From contig CP136061.1 in the NCBI GenBank assembly GCA_032622095.1, positions 167,715,107-167,779,106 on the forward strand: DNA of 64,000 bases, read 5' to 3'. The notes under the pieces were generated by a model, which was not told the origin of the DNA, searched no databases, and worked only from the letters and a program-made list of their open reading frames with translations. Both the position numbers and the translations under genes were made by a program. The stretch's first letter is position 1; every line of letters starts with the position of its first letter. Below are positions 44,365 to 55,202 of this stretch, piece by piece. The stretch is from Siphonodentalium dalli. Its lineage: Eukaryota > Mollusca > Scaphopoda > Gadilida > Siphonodentaliidae.

Positions 44365-44852
44365 TTAAAGGTACTCAACCCGTAAAGAGGGTCCCCATCT
44401 CAACAGATTCCAACAACAACAATCCGATCAGAGGGTCCTATATTACTATTTCTTTGGCTTTGGGGGTAAAAAATATTTGATTCGAGTCGAGGAACCCATC
44501 AAACAAAGCTCAGAGTTATTAGATATTGATTTTTGAAAATTCTTATGTTCTCGAGATGAGTACTTATAACTGCCGTCAATTTGGTAACCTGCTCGAGATA
44601 TTACGCCAAAATTCTATTCAAACAGACAAGGATGGATAACTCTATAATCAAGTGGGTAATAATAACGAATTTTTGACTATCTTCTGGGCCAGAAAGAATT
44701 CCCGATAATGAAAAATAATAGATTTCTAAAATCGATATCTAACAAATCTGAGCTTTGATGGGTGACTTCCTCGACTCGAATCAAATATTTTTGACCCCCG
44801 AAGCCATTGAAATAGTAATTGAGAGGAGTTTTATCGGGTTGAGTACCTTTAA
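44365..44852. mobile_element. TTAA-flanked foldback MITE, copy 1
   Basis: Body 44369-44848, flanked by TTAA (44365-44368 and 44849-44852). Termini are AGGTACTCAACCCG and CGGGTTGAGTACCT. The arms are long inverted repeats: GATTCGAGTCGAGGAA near 44480 pairs with TTCCTCGACTCGAATC near 44770, and the sequences around them also pair. TTAA duplication is typical of piggyBac and Kolobok families; I cannot decide between them. No coding capacity. Confidence 0.8.
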
Positions 44853-44861
44853 TATTTCAAA

Positions 44862-45305
44862 TTAAAGGTACTCAATCAGAGGGTCTCCATATCATCACAT
44901 TCCAACAAGAACGACAACATATTTTGAAATGCCGCTTCAGTTATTAGAATCTAATAATTGCCCAAATATAACGAAAAGCACAATCATCTATAGTATAAAA
45001 TTCCACAAAACCTGTTATTTATCAACATTTTGTTCAACGAAATTTTGCCGGTTTGTCAAATATCTAACACAAAAAGCCACTTGATTTTAGAGTTATCCAT
45101 CTTAAACCCGCAATTTGGTCAATGAAATTCTTCTCTTTGACTGTCTATTGGGCCACCTAAAATAATAGATTTCAAACATCGATATTTGATCACTCTGAGC
45201 TGTGATGGATGGGTTCCTCGACTCGAATCAAATGTTTTACCCCCCCCCCCCCGAAGCCAAGGAAATAGTAATTTGCGAGCGTTGATTCGGGTTGAGTACC
45301 TTTAA
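44862..45305. mobile_element. TTAA-flanked foldback MITE, copy 2
   Basis: Body 44866-45301 with TTAA on both sides, separated from copy 1 by only nine bases (TATTTCAAA) between the TTAAs. The left end reads AGGTACTCAATCAGAGGG and the right end GGGTTGAGTACCT. The right half is clearly homologous to that of copy 1 (TTCCTCGACTCGAATCAAAT, GAAGCCAAGGAAATAGTAATT), but ACCCCC has grown to a run of 12 C at 45241-45252. The left half is more diverged than in copy 1. Confidence 0.75.
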
Positions 45306-45649
45306 CAAACGTATAGCATTATACATGTGCAGTATAGTATAATAAATCTAACAATGTTATGATTTCACATAACTCTAGGAGTTAAGATTATAATAATTCA
45401 TGTTTACAAACACCTCATCATGTCACACTCGCAATATCATGCAATTTGATCAGTGATTAATTATTGAAGCATTTGTGAGGCACGGGCACTCATGGTCCCG
45501 CTCTTTAAAAATACGCTCTTTAAAAAATCGTCAGTTGTGGGTTGCACCCCACAATTTACTCAAAAAAAAGATCGCACCCCACAAGTATTCATGGGTATGT
45601 GCAGTCACCCCACAAGTATACTTTGGCCAGTATGTCCATCCGTCCACCG

Positions 45650-47700
45650 TCCGTCCGTCCGTCAACAATTCTTTGAACATCTTCTCCTCTGGAACCAATG
45701 GACCGAATGAGTTCATATTTGGTGTGGATGTTCCTTATGTGACTCACATTCAGATTTGTTCAAATGAGGTCACTGGGTCAAATAGTTGCGAAGTCAGGGC
45801 CATAACTCTTTCCCTCCATAGTAATTCTTTTAAGCATCTTCTCAAATACCATCTGGCCAAATGGGTTCATATTTGGTTTGAATGATCCTTGGGTGACTGG
45901 GGTTCAGATTTGTTCAAATGAGGTCACTGTGTCAAATGTGGGCGGGGCCAGGAACACAACTCTTAACAAAAAAAATAATATTTTTTTTACTTTAATTGAG
46001 ATTAATTTCTTGCTCAATCAGGCTCAATTTAAAAAAAAATAACACCATTATAACATCCACCAGGGTGACAACAAAATTTGGTTTAAATCAGTCTAAAATC
46101 GAGAACATGCTTAAACCATATAGAAGTCACATTGATTATAAAGTAATAAATGAAATGGCAGTGTTAACAAAATCTGTTTGGAATGACAGCATTGATTAAT
46201 AGCCTAAATTTCTCTGCCTGTAAGAGAGTTTGTATATAAATTACCCTGCTTATGATAACAACTCCACTCCCAAGGCCAAGTGTGAATGGTGAATCTGACA
46301 GTTAGGCCAGTAAAACTAAATACCTGTTTTCTCAGGCGATTACATATCGGAAACTGGATGAGAAAGATGGAGGCATTTTCTTAGCTTACCTGAGATGAAG
46401 AATTGAGACATATTTTGTGTGGATGGTCCCTAGGTGGCTGGGATTCAGTTCTGTTCAAATGGGGGTCACATGGTCAAAAAAGTGGCATAGCTAGGAACCT
46501 AACTCTTTCCATCCATAGCAATTCTTAAAACATCTTCTCAAGAATCTAGGGACCTAACTCTTTCCATCCATAGTAATTCTTAAAACATCTCAAGAATCAT
46601 CGGGACTATTTACCTTATAATTGGTATGGAAGGTTTTTGGGTGACGGGGATACAGATGTGTTAAAATGAGGTCACCTGGTCAAATAAGGGCGGAGCCAGG
46701 GACGTAACTTGGCCATCCATTGTAATTCTTAAAATGTCTTCCTATCAAGAACCATAAGACCTATTCAGCTTATATTTGGTATGGGTGACTAGGATTCAGA
46801 ATTGGTCAGAGCCAGTGACATAATTCTTTCCCTCATCAATTATTAGCTCAACTTATTTGTAAGTTTGAGCTATTGCCATGGATTGGCGTCCGTCGTCCTT
46901 GTGTCCATGTGTCCGTCAACAATTTCCTTCCCCGCGGGCTACAGGTCATACCTTTGGTCTGACCTTTATGAAATTTGTCATGAATGTTGACATTAACATG
47001 TAGATGGGAACGAGTCATTATGGGATCATTCGGCAAAAAAACATGGCCGCCAGCAGCCATCTTGGATTTTACTCTTTGCATGACTAAATCATTTGACACG
47101 CGCTACCGGTCGTATCTTTGGTCAGATCTTCATGAAATTTGTTACGGATGTTAACAATGACATGTAGATGGGAATTAATCATTTTTGGGGTCATTCGGCA
47201 AAAAAACATGGCTGCCAGCAGCCATCTTAGATTTTACTCTTTGCATAACTAGGCCTTTCAACTTTCCACATTTCTAATAACTCAATTGACTTTAACACAT
47301 GAAATTATTCCCTTTCCAAGTTGAGTTACAGTGTCATTGACACTTTCATTTTTAAAACATCTTCTCAAGAACCGTTTGGCATATTTGGTATACATTTGGT
47401 ATAGAGAGTCATTGGGTGACTGGGTTCAGATTTGTTGAAATGGGTTCACCAGGTCAAATAGGGGTGCGAACATTGACATAACTCTTCCCCCCCCAAGTAA
47501 TTCTTAAAATGGCGCTCCTCAAGAGCCATCAGTCATATTTAGCCTATATGTAGTAACCAGTATGGAGGATCATTGTGTTACTTGGGACTGGGTTACATAT
47601 TTGTTAAAATGGGTTCGACCAATCAAGAAATGGCATTTGGTGTAAATGGCCTATGGAGAGTTGGAATAAAAATTCGTTTGAATGGGGTCCACCATTAAAA
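45650..47700 (+). repeat. Degenerate 150-200-bp interspersed modules inside the 4.8-kb element
   Basis: At least seven decayed copies of a module share the order: 'aactctttcc(a/c)tccatagtaattctt', 'catcttctcaagaacca', 'atttggtatg', 'gggtgactgggattcagatttgttcaaatg', 'gggtcac..ggtcaaa'. Copies of the 'cagatttgttcaaatg' part lie near 45748, 45899, 46445, 46650, 46790, 47422 and 47592. A (GTCC)n run occurs at 45640-45662. Repeats of this style are, to my knowledge, common in bivalve genomes; no open frame across them is convincing. The stretch 45960-46400 between modules is AT-rich and holds nothing I recognise. Confidence 0.6.
46846..47260 (+). repeat. Mollusc-type interspersed repeat with a 164-bp internal duplication
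   Basis: Begins around 'agctcaacttatttgtaagtttgagctattgcc' and 'gtccatgtgtccgtcaacaattt'. Then follow two copies of about 164 bp: 46938-47101 and 47102-47265. Shared landmarks are GGTC(A/G)TA(C/T)CTTTGGTC, ATGAAATTTGT, ACATGTAGATGGGAA, CATTCGGCAAAAAAACATGG, CCAGCAGCCATCTT and ATTTTACTCTTTGCAT. No coding capacity is seen. Confidence 0.65.
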
Positions 47701-48290
47701 CAGGGGAGCATGTCAGGTTGTAACTTTGTCACAGCTAGGAAAGCTTGAAGTGTCAGTTGTATTATTCCAACATGTGCAAAGGAATTTTACGAACTTGGGA
47801 GTGTGTTTGCTTCAGTTGAGAGGGAGCAGACTATGGACTATGTGGGGTTGGGGGATCTGGACCATATTTCAAGGTGGACACCCACTGCTCAACGGAGACC
47901 CTCTAGGCTATGTCCCTCTTTATGGCTACTTGTTTTTAATTTAAGTGAATATGACAAGTACTAACTCTTATGGTCTTCCGAGTCCCAGTCTTCCTAGTCT
48001 TTACAGTTTGGTGAACGTCTCCACCGTCATTGACTGTCTTGTTAATGGTGTTATTAAATTGAAGTAGCATGCAGGCTTCTAACTACATTTTTCAAAATTT
48101 AATAAAAATTAATTACATATTCAAAATTATTGCCAAGCAGACATCAATTATATATAGATATGTCAGATGTGATAACGAGACGTAAAATTAGCTAAATTGT
48201 GGAAAATAAAGTGTCCGAGCAAAGAAATATAAATTAGCGGACGTAATTTCGTTGTGTTTTTGCTGTTTAACGTCAAGAAAATTATCAATG
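47701..48290. other. Gene-free right interior of the 4.8-kb element
   Basis: AT-rich sequence without a recognisable gene or clear repeat. The short open frames at 47726-47944 (plus) and 48163-48363 (minus) show no domain and no signs of coding. Confidence 0.5.
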
Positions 48291-48291
48291 G

Positions 48292-48381
48292 AAGCATCCG
48301 GCATCCGATATATGTGGCCGACGGCATCCGGCGTACGGTGGTCTGGCATCCGGAATACGCCATAACAGACCCCGCATCCGG
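48292..48381 (+). promoter_or_regulatory. Right subterminal GGCATCCGG repeat cluster
   Basis: Five GCATCCG-type motifs occur within 90 bp (48294, 48301, 48323, 48345, 48374). Two are followed by CGTACG and one by AATACGCCATAACAGA. The motifs have the same orientation as those at the left end, so they are direct, not inverted, relative to the TIRs. Confidence 0.6.
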
Positions 48382-48390
48382 CGTACGAAA

Positions 48391-48408
48391 AGGGGGGTCG
48401 TCACCCTC
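48391..48408 (-). repeat. Right terminal inverted repeat, 18 bp
   Basis: AGGGGGGTCGTCACCCTC, the exact reverse complement of 43637-43654. Confidence 0.93.
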
Positions 48409-48414
48409 CTATAT
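48409..48414. other. Target-site duplication, right copy (CTATAT)
   Basis: CTATAT directly follows the right TIR and matches 43631-43636. The satellite then continues in the phase expected from the sister repeats. Confidence 0.9.
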
Positions 48415-51400
48415 ATGTATGTGGTGGGGATACCTATATATGTGTGTGGTGAGGATACCTATATATATATGTGGCGGGGATACCTATATATATATGTGGC
48501 GGGGATACCTATATATGTATGTGGTGGTGATACCTATATATGTGTGTGGTGGGGCTACCTATATATGTATGTGGTGGGGATACCTATATATGTATGTTGT
48601 GGGGATACCTATATCTGTATGTGGTGGGGATACCTATATATGTGTGTGGTGGGGATACCTATAGATGTGTGTGGTGGGGATACCTATATATGTGTGTGGT
48701 CGGGATACCTATAGATGTGTGTGGTGGGGAGACCTATATATCTGTTTGGCGGGAATACCTATATATGTATGTGGCGGGAATTCCTATATATGTATGTGGC
48801 GGGGATACCTATATATGTATGTGGCGGGGATACCCATATATGTGTGTGGCGGGAATACTTATACATGTATGTGGTGGGGATACCTATATTTGTATGTGGT
48901 GGGAATACCTATATATGTATGTGGTGGGGATACCTATATATGAATGTGGTGGGGATACCTATAGATGTTTGTGGTGGGGATACCTATATATGTATGTGGT
49001 GGGGATACCTATATATTTATGTGGTGGGGATACCTATATATGTATGTGTTGGGGATACCTATATATGTATGTGTTGGTGATACCTATAGATGTGTGTGGT
49101 GGGGATACCTATATATGTATGTGGCGGGGATACCTATATATGTGTGTGGCGGGGATACCTACATATGTATGTGGTGGTGATACCTATATATGTATGTGGT
49201 GGGGATACCTATAGATGTATGTGGTGGGGAGACCTATATATGTATGTGGTGGGGATACCTATATATGTGTGTGGTGGGGATACCTATATATGTGTGTGGT
49301 GGTGATACATATAGATGTATGTGGTGGTGATACCTATATATGTATGTGGTGGGGATACCTATATATGTGTGTGGTGGGGATACCTATATATGTAAGTGGT
49401 GGGGATACCTATAGATGTGTGTGGTGAGGATACCTATAGATGTGTGTGTGGGGATACATATATATGTGCGTGGCGGGGATACATATATATGTGTGTGGTG
49501 GGGATACCTATATATGTGTGTGGTGGGGATACCTATATATCTGTGTGGTGGGGATACCTATATATGTGTGTGGTGGTGATACCTATATATGAGTGTGGTG
49601 GTGATACCTATATATGTATGTGGTGGGGAGACCTATATATGTATGTGGTGGGGATACCTATATATGTGTGTGGTGAGGATACCTATATATATATGTGGCG
49701 GGGATACCTATATATATATGTGGCGGGGATACCTATATATGTATGTGGTGGTGATACCTATATATGTGTGTGGTGGGCTACCTATATATGTATGTGGTGG
49801 GGATACCTATATATGTATGTTGTGGGGATACCTATATCTGTATGTGGTGGGGATACCTATATATGTGTGTGGTGGGGATACCTATAGATGTGTGTGGTGG
49901 GGATACCTATATATGTGTGTGGTCGGGATACCTATAGATGTGTGTGGTGGGGAGACCTATATATCTGTTTGGCGGGAATACCTATATATGTATGTGGCGG
50001 GAATTCCTATATATGTATGTGGCGGGGATACCTATATATGTATGTGGCGGGGATACCCATATATGTGTGTGGCGGGAATACTTATACATGTATGTGGTGG
50101 GGATACCTATATTTGTATGTGGTGGGAATACCTATATATGTATGTGGTGGGGATACCTATATATGAATGTGGTGGGGATACCTATAGATGTTTGTGGTGG
50201 GGATACCTATATATGTATGTGGTGGGGATACCTATATATTTATGTGGTGGGGATACCTATATATGTATGTGTTGGGGATACCTATATATGTATGTGTTGG
50301 TGATACCTATAGATGTGTGTGGTGGGGATACCTATATATGTATGTGGCGGGGATACCTATATATGTGTGTGGCGGGGATACCTACATATGTATGTGGTGG
50401 TGATACCTATATATGTATGTGGTGGGGATACCTATAGATGTATGTGGTGGGGAGACCTATATATGTATGTGGTGGGGATACCTATATATGTGTGTGGTGG
50501 GGATACCTATATATGTGTGTGGTGGTGATACATATAGATGTATGTGGTGGTGATACCTATATATGTATGTGGTGGGGATACCTATATATGTATGTGGTGT
50601 GGATACCTATAGATGTATGTGGCGGGGATACCTATATATGTGTGTGGTGAGGATACCTATATATGTGTGTGGCGAGGATACCTATATATGAGTGTGGTGG
50701 GGAGACCTATATATGTATGTGGTGGGGATACCTATATATGTATGTGTTGGGGATACCTATATATGTATGTGGTTGTGATACCTATAGATGTGTGCGGTGG
50801 GGATACCTATATGTGTTTGGTGGGAATACCTATATGTATGTTGCGGGGATACCTATATGTGTGTGGTGGTGATACCTATATATGTATGTGGTGGGGATAC
50901 CTATATATGGGTGTGGTGGGGATACCTATATATGTATGTGGTGGGGATACCTATATATGTATGTGGCGGGGATACATATAGATGTGTATGGTGGGGATAC
51001 CTTTATATGTGTGTGGTGGGGATACCTATAGATGTGTGTGGTGGGGATACCTATAGATGCGTGTGGTGGGGATACCTATAGATGCGTGTGGTGGGGATAC
51101 CTATAGATGTATGTGGTGGGGAGAACTATATATGTGTGTGGTGGTGTTACCTATATATGTATGTGGCGGGGATACCTATATATGTGTATGGTGGGGATAC
51201 CTATATATATGTATGTGGTGGTGATACCTATATATGTATGTGGTGGGGATAAATATAGATGTGTGTGGTGGGGATACCTATATATGTTTCTGGTGGGGAT
51301 ACCTATATATTTATGTGGTGGGGATATCTATAGATGTATGTGGTGGGGAGACCTATATATGTATGTGGTGGGGATACCTATATATGTGTGTTGCGGGGAT

Positions 51401-53302
51401 ACCTATATATGTATGTGGTGGGGATACCTATATATGTGTGTGGTGGGGATACCTATATATGTATGTGGTGGTGATACCTATATATGTATGTGGTGGGGAT
51501 ACCTATAGATGTGTGTGGTGGGGATACCTATATATGTATGTGGCGGGGATACCTATATATGTGTGTGTGGCGGGGATACCTATATATGTTTGTGGTGGTG
51601 ATACCTATATATGTGTGTGGTGAGGATACTTATATATGTATGTGGTGGGGATACCTAAAGATGTGTGTGGTGGGGATACCTATATATGTATGTGGTGGGG
51701 ATACCTATATATGTATGTGGTGGGGATACATATATATGTATGTGGTGCGGATACCTATAGATGTGTGTGGTGGGGATACCTATAGATGTATGTGGTGGGG
51801 ATACCTATATATGTATGTGGTGGGAATACCTATTTATGTATGTGGTGGGGATACCTATATATGTATGTGGTGGGGATACATATATATGTGTGTGGTGGGG
51901 ATATCTATATATGTATGTGGTGGGGATACCTATATATGTATGTGGTGGGGATTCCTATAGATGTGTGTGGTGGGGATACCTATAGATGTGTGCGGTGGGG
52001 ATACCTATATATGTGTGTGGTGGGGTACCTGTATATGTATGTGTGGGGATACCTAAATATGTGTGTGGCGGGGACACCTCAACATGTATGTGGCGGGGAT
52101 ACCTATATATGTATGTGGTGGGGAGACCTATATATGTATGTGGTGATGATACTTATATATGTGTGTGGTGAGGATAACTATATATGTTTGTGGTGGGGAT
52201 ACCTATATATGTATGTGGTGGGGATACCTATATATGTGTGTGGTGGGGATACATATAGATGTGTGTGGTGGGGATACCTATATATGTGTGTGGTGGGAAT
52301 ACCTATATATGTGTGTGGTGGGGATACATATATATGTATGTGGTGGGGATACCTATATATGTGTGTGGTGGTGATACCTATATATGTGTGTGGTGGGGAT
52401 ACCTATATATGTGTGTGGTGGGGATACCTTTTGATGTATGTGGCGGTGATACCTATATATGTATGTGGGGGGATACCTATAGATGTATGTGGTGGGGAGA
52501 CCTATATATGTATGTGGTGGGGATACCTATATATGTGTGTGGTGAGGATAACAATATATGTGTGTGGCGGGGATACCTATATATGTGTGTGGTGGGGAGA
52601 CATATATATGTGTGTGTCGAGGATACCTATATATGAATGTGGTGGGGATACCTATATATGTATGTGGCGGGGATACCTATATATGTATGTGGTGGGGAGA
52701 CCTATATATGTATGTGGTGGGAATACCTATATATGTTTGTGGTGAGGATACCTATATATGTATGTGGTGTGGAAACCTATATATGTATGTGGTTGGGATA
52801 CCTATAGATGTATGTGGTGGGGATACATACAGATGTGTGTGGTGGGGAGACCTATATATGTGTGTGGCGGGGATACCTATATATGTATGTGGCGGTGATA
52901 CCTATATATGTGTGTGGTGGGGATACCTATATATGTATGTGGGGGATACCTATATGTGTGTGTGGTGGTGATACCTATATATGTATGTGGTGGGGATACC
53001 TATATATGTATGTGGGGGATACCTATATGTGTGTGTGGTGGTGATACCTATATATGTATGTGGTGGGAATACCTATATATGGGTGTGGTGGGGATACCTA
53101 TAGATGTATGTGGTGGGGATACCTATAGATGTGTGTGGAGAGGATACCTATAGATGTGTGGGTGGGGATACCTATATATGTGTGTGGCGGGGATACATAT
53201 ATATGTGTGTGGTGGGGATACCTATATATGTGTGTGGTGGGGATACCTATATATGTATGTGGTGGGGATACCTATATATGTGTGTGGCGGGGATACCTAT
53301 AT
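48409..53302 (+). repeat. 25-bp satellite, block 2
   Basis: Same 25-bp unit and orientation as block 1, about 195 units. The first part completes the third 2,221-bp repeat. A 1,223-bp local period follows (48540/49763, 48665/49888, 48965/50188). From about 50540 the unit order resembles 26500-31000 of block 1. The longest artificial frame in the array (51786-52745) lies here; it is the satellite read in one frame, not a gene. The block stops at CCTATAT (53296-53302). Confidence 0.95.
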
Positions 53303-53815
53303 AGGATAGGATAGGATAATTTATTTACAATATACACATGAATAATACAATGACAGTAACATATAATAATATAAATGCTGTATATATTGTTGGGGGTTAG
53401 CCTAGCCCTATCGGGCTGTCTTCCTGCTACCCCCTAAAACAAGTATCACTATAATTATTTGCATATATATATATGGCTTGTATTTTATTTTTTTTATCCA
53501 CGCATACGTACAGACTACATGTATTCTCGTGTATGAAACTAACTAGAAACTAGTTTTGGGGCATATCACAGACCAGTATTGGTGTGGTTGTGAGACAATC
53601 CAGACGAATTGTAAGATACCGCCGTCTTTAGTTAAATAAGTAAGATAGGAATTATCTATATATATCGCTGGAAAGTCTTTTTTTGTTTTGTTTGTTGAGT
53701 GAGGTGTTGGGATAATCAAATTAACAGTATTACATATATGTAATGTTTATATGTATGTTAGTGTCGAGAACAATTATGATTTTGCATCGAGTTTTACAAT
53801 GAATATTCATATTAT
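53303..53815 (-). other. LINE 3' untranslated region and TATCC tail
   Basis: Follows the TAA of the RT frame. It contains a short hairpin-like segment (AGCCCGATAGGGCT on the minus strand, near 53405-53418) and ends with AATAAAT plus three TATCC copies. The plus-strand form GGATA also occurs inside every satellite unit (GGGGATACC), a possible microhomology between tail and target. Confidence 0.55.
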
Positions 53816-55201
53816 TTATAGAGCACAGTCTTTACAGCATACATTTTCTTGGTAATTTCTAAGCATTGCTATATGTAAGCGCTTCTTCAACGATGTATAG
53901 TCTTTTTCCATGTTGTTCCATGTTGTGGGGTAGGCGTGGTGTGGCAATTTACCTGACCAGTCAGTTTTAGGTAGTTCTAACAGTACGGGATTCGGGTGTC
54001 TTGGTGTTGATTTTGCTCGTTTATTGTACATCATTCCAAAAGACGCAGGCAGGCGGTTATAACACCAGTCATGCATGAAAATGGAGGAATTGAGGGTGTG
54101 TAAGTCATATATTTTCAAGATATTCTCTCTTTTAAAGAGTGGATCTGTGTGACTCCTATACTTCTTATTGCATATTATACGCATTGCTCTTTTTTGTAAT
54201 AGGAATATTTTCTTGACTTCCGGAACATGACCCCATATTTGGATTCCATAAACTAAGTGGCTTTGAATCAGTGCATAGTACAATGTTTTCAATGCTTTAC
54301 TTGGGAAAAAATGTTTCACCTTATTGATGCAGTAGATTGCATGTGATAATTTTGAGCAGATTATGGATATGTGCTTTTTGAATGTCAAGTTCTCATCAAT
54401 GTGAATACCTATGAATTTTGCCGATGATTCATGTCCAAGATTCCCTATTCGGTTCAATTGAGTGTTATTTAGCTTTAATTTCAAAGTATTCCACTTTTGA
54501 TCATTGTTTTGGGGGTGTAAAAGCATGTAGTTGCTTTTATTAATATTAATTGAGAGTTTATTACAGCAGCACCAGTCTGATACATTGGCTAATTCATTGT
54601 TGACGTAACTTTGTACCAGTTCGCCATCTTTACCGCTTGTAAACAGTGTTGTGTCATCGGCATACGATAAAATGTCTATTGTTGTAGAATTTACCATATC
54701 ATTCACGTATATTAAGAAAATAATCGGCCCAAGAATTGAGCCTTGGGGGACCCCACAGGAAGTGTTCATAAGGTTAGAAATAGTCCCACCATATTCAACG
54801 TATTGCCTCCGCTCATTCAAATAACTATGGAACCATGACATTGCTACATCCCTGATGCCATAGTGTTCCAGTTTCGATATCAGTATGTCGTGGTCGATCG
54901 TATCGAATGCTTTAGATAAATCAATAAATACAGCTAAGGTGGAATCCCGTGTCGGTTTATCATTATTTTTAACGAGATGGTCTAGAAGGTGCAAAATCGG
55001 GTGAAAAGTTGAGTGATTTGGTCTAAATCCATATTGGTGTTTATACAAGATTTCATGTTCATTTAGAAAATCTACTAGTCGTTTTTGCATTATTTTTTCA
55101 AGTAGTTTAGAGAACGATGGCAGGATACTGATTGGGCGGTAGTTTGTTATTTCCTTTGAGTTATTTATTTTAGGAATGGGGACTACTTTGGAAACTTTCA
55201 T
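53816..55201 (-). CDS. LINE reverse transcriptase fragment (C-terminal 461 codons of ORF2)
   Basis: Open frame of 461 codons encoding the reverse transcriptase that would copy the element's RNA at a nicked target site. Visible motifs: NYRPISILPSFSKLLE at about residues 20-35, QYGFRPNHST at 56-65, catalytic block FIDLSKAFD at 92-100, SCGVPQGSILGPIIF at 148-162, catalytic YADDTTLF at 180-187. The conserved LINE C-terminal segment LQKRAMRIICNKKYRSHTDPLF begins near residue 329 (written here as two parts: LQKRAMRIIC and NKKYRSHTDPLF). The ATG is an internal methionine, not the real start: in this frame GIFPAK directly precedes it. The part of the family that normally lies upstream (the K..GPDG region of the fingers) is missing through a deletion at the junction with the endonuclease frame. 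The C-terminal end looks natural (TAA at 53816-53818). Confidence 0.85.
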   Translation of the reverse strand: MKVSKVVPIPKINNSKEITNYRPISILPSFSKLLEKIMQKRLVDFLNEHEILYKHQYGFRPNHSTFHPILHLLDHLVKNNDKPTRDSTLAVFIDLSKAFDTIDHDILISKLEHYGIRDVAMSWFHSYLNERRQYVEYGGTISNLMNTSCGVPQGSILGPIIFLIYVNDMVNSTTIDILSYADDTTLFTSGKDGELVQSYVNNELANVSDWCCCNKLSININKSNYMLLHPQNNDQKWNTLKLKLNNTQLNRIGNLGHESSAKFIGIHIDENLTFKKHISIICSKLSHAIYCINKVKHFFPSKALKTLYYALIQSHLVYGIQIWGHVPEVKKIFLLQKRAMRIICNKKYRSHTDPLFKRENILKIYDLHTLNSSIFMHDWCYNRLPASFGMMYNKRAKSTPRHPNPVLLELPKTDWSGKLPHHAYPTTWNNMEKDYTSLKKRLHIAMLRNYQENVCCKDCAL

Positions 55202-55202
55202 T

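Larger units (their letters stand above)
43637..48408. mobile_element. Non-autonomous DNA-transposon-like element, 4,772 bp, 18-bp TIRs, 6-bp TSD
   Basis: The element starts GAGGGTGACGACCCCCCT and ends with its exact reverse complement. It is flanked by CTATAT on both sides. Removing it and one CTATAT restores the satellite sequence seen in the sister 2,221-bp copies. Both ends carry clusters of GGCATCCGG. The interior is a patchwork: a TA-flanked palindromic MITE, two TTAA-flanked MITEs, and several degenerate mollusc-type repeat modules. The longest open frames are about 136 codons, run through these repeats, and show no transposase motifs (no DDE/DDD catalytic pattern or zinc finger that I recognise). 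It therefore appears non-autonomous. A 6-bp TSD is reported for IS3EU, Dada and Polinton-type elements, but the ends alone do not fix a superfamily, and the short TIR does not fit Polintons. Confidence 0.85.
38460..49762 (+). repeat. 2,221-bp higher-order repeat, three copies, third split by a transposon
   Basis: Copies start at about 38460, 40681 and 42902. Marker spacing is exactly 2,221 bp (38504/40725/42946, 38952/41173/43394, 39320/41541, 40176/42397). The third copy is cut at 43636 by the 4.77-kb element and resumes at 48409. Subtracting 4,778 bp from downstream markers restores the 2,221-bp series (48540 becomes 43762; 49396 becomes 44618). Within the unit, a segment recurs at about 1,224 bp. 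The unit contains the shortened units GTGTGTGTGGGGATACATA and GTATGTGGGGGATACC, which are useful landmarks. Confidence 0.9.

Noticed and set aside
45475-45885. 136-codon plus-strand frame in the 4.8-kb element
   Set aside because: It follows degenerate interspersed modules and the GTCC run; no transposase-like motif or conserved composition.
43637-48408. Polinton/Maverick interpretation of the 6-bp TSD element
   Set aside because: TIRs are only 18 bp and no polymerase, integrase or capsid-type genes are present; only the TSD length agrees.
51786-52745. 319-codon open frame, the longest in the satellite, with many similar ones throughout 58-62207
   Set aside because: It is the 25-bp satellite read in one frame. 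The same peptide appears in all three frames, the unit length is not a multiple of 3, and indels ignore frame.
53304-53318. (GGATA)3 / TATCC as a telomere-like repeat
   Set aside because: Only three copies, directly following the LINE 3' region; it fits a LINE tail and not the TTAGGG-type telomere expected in molluscs.
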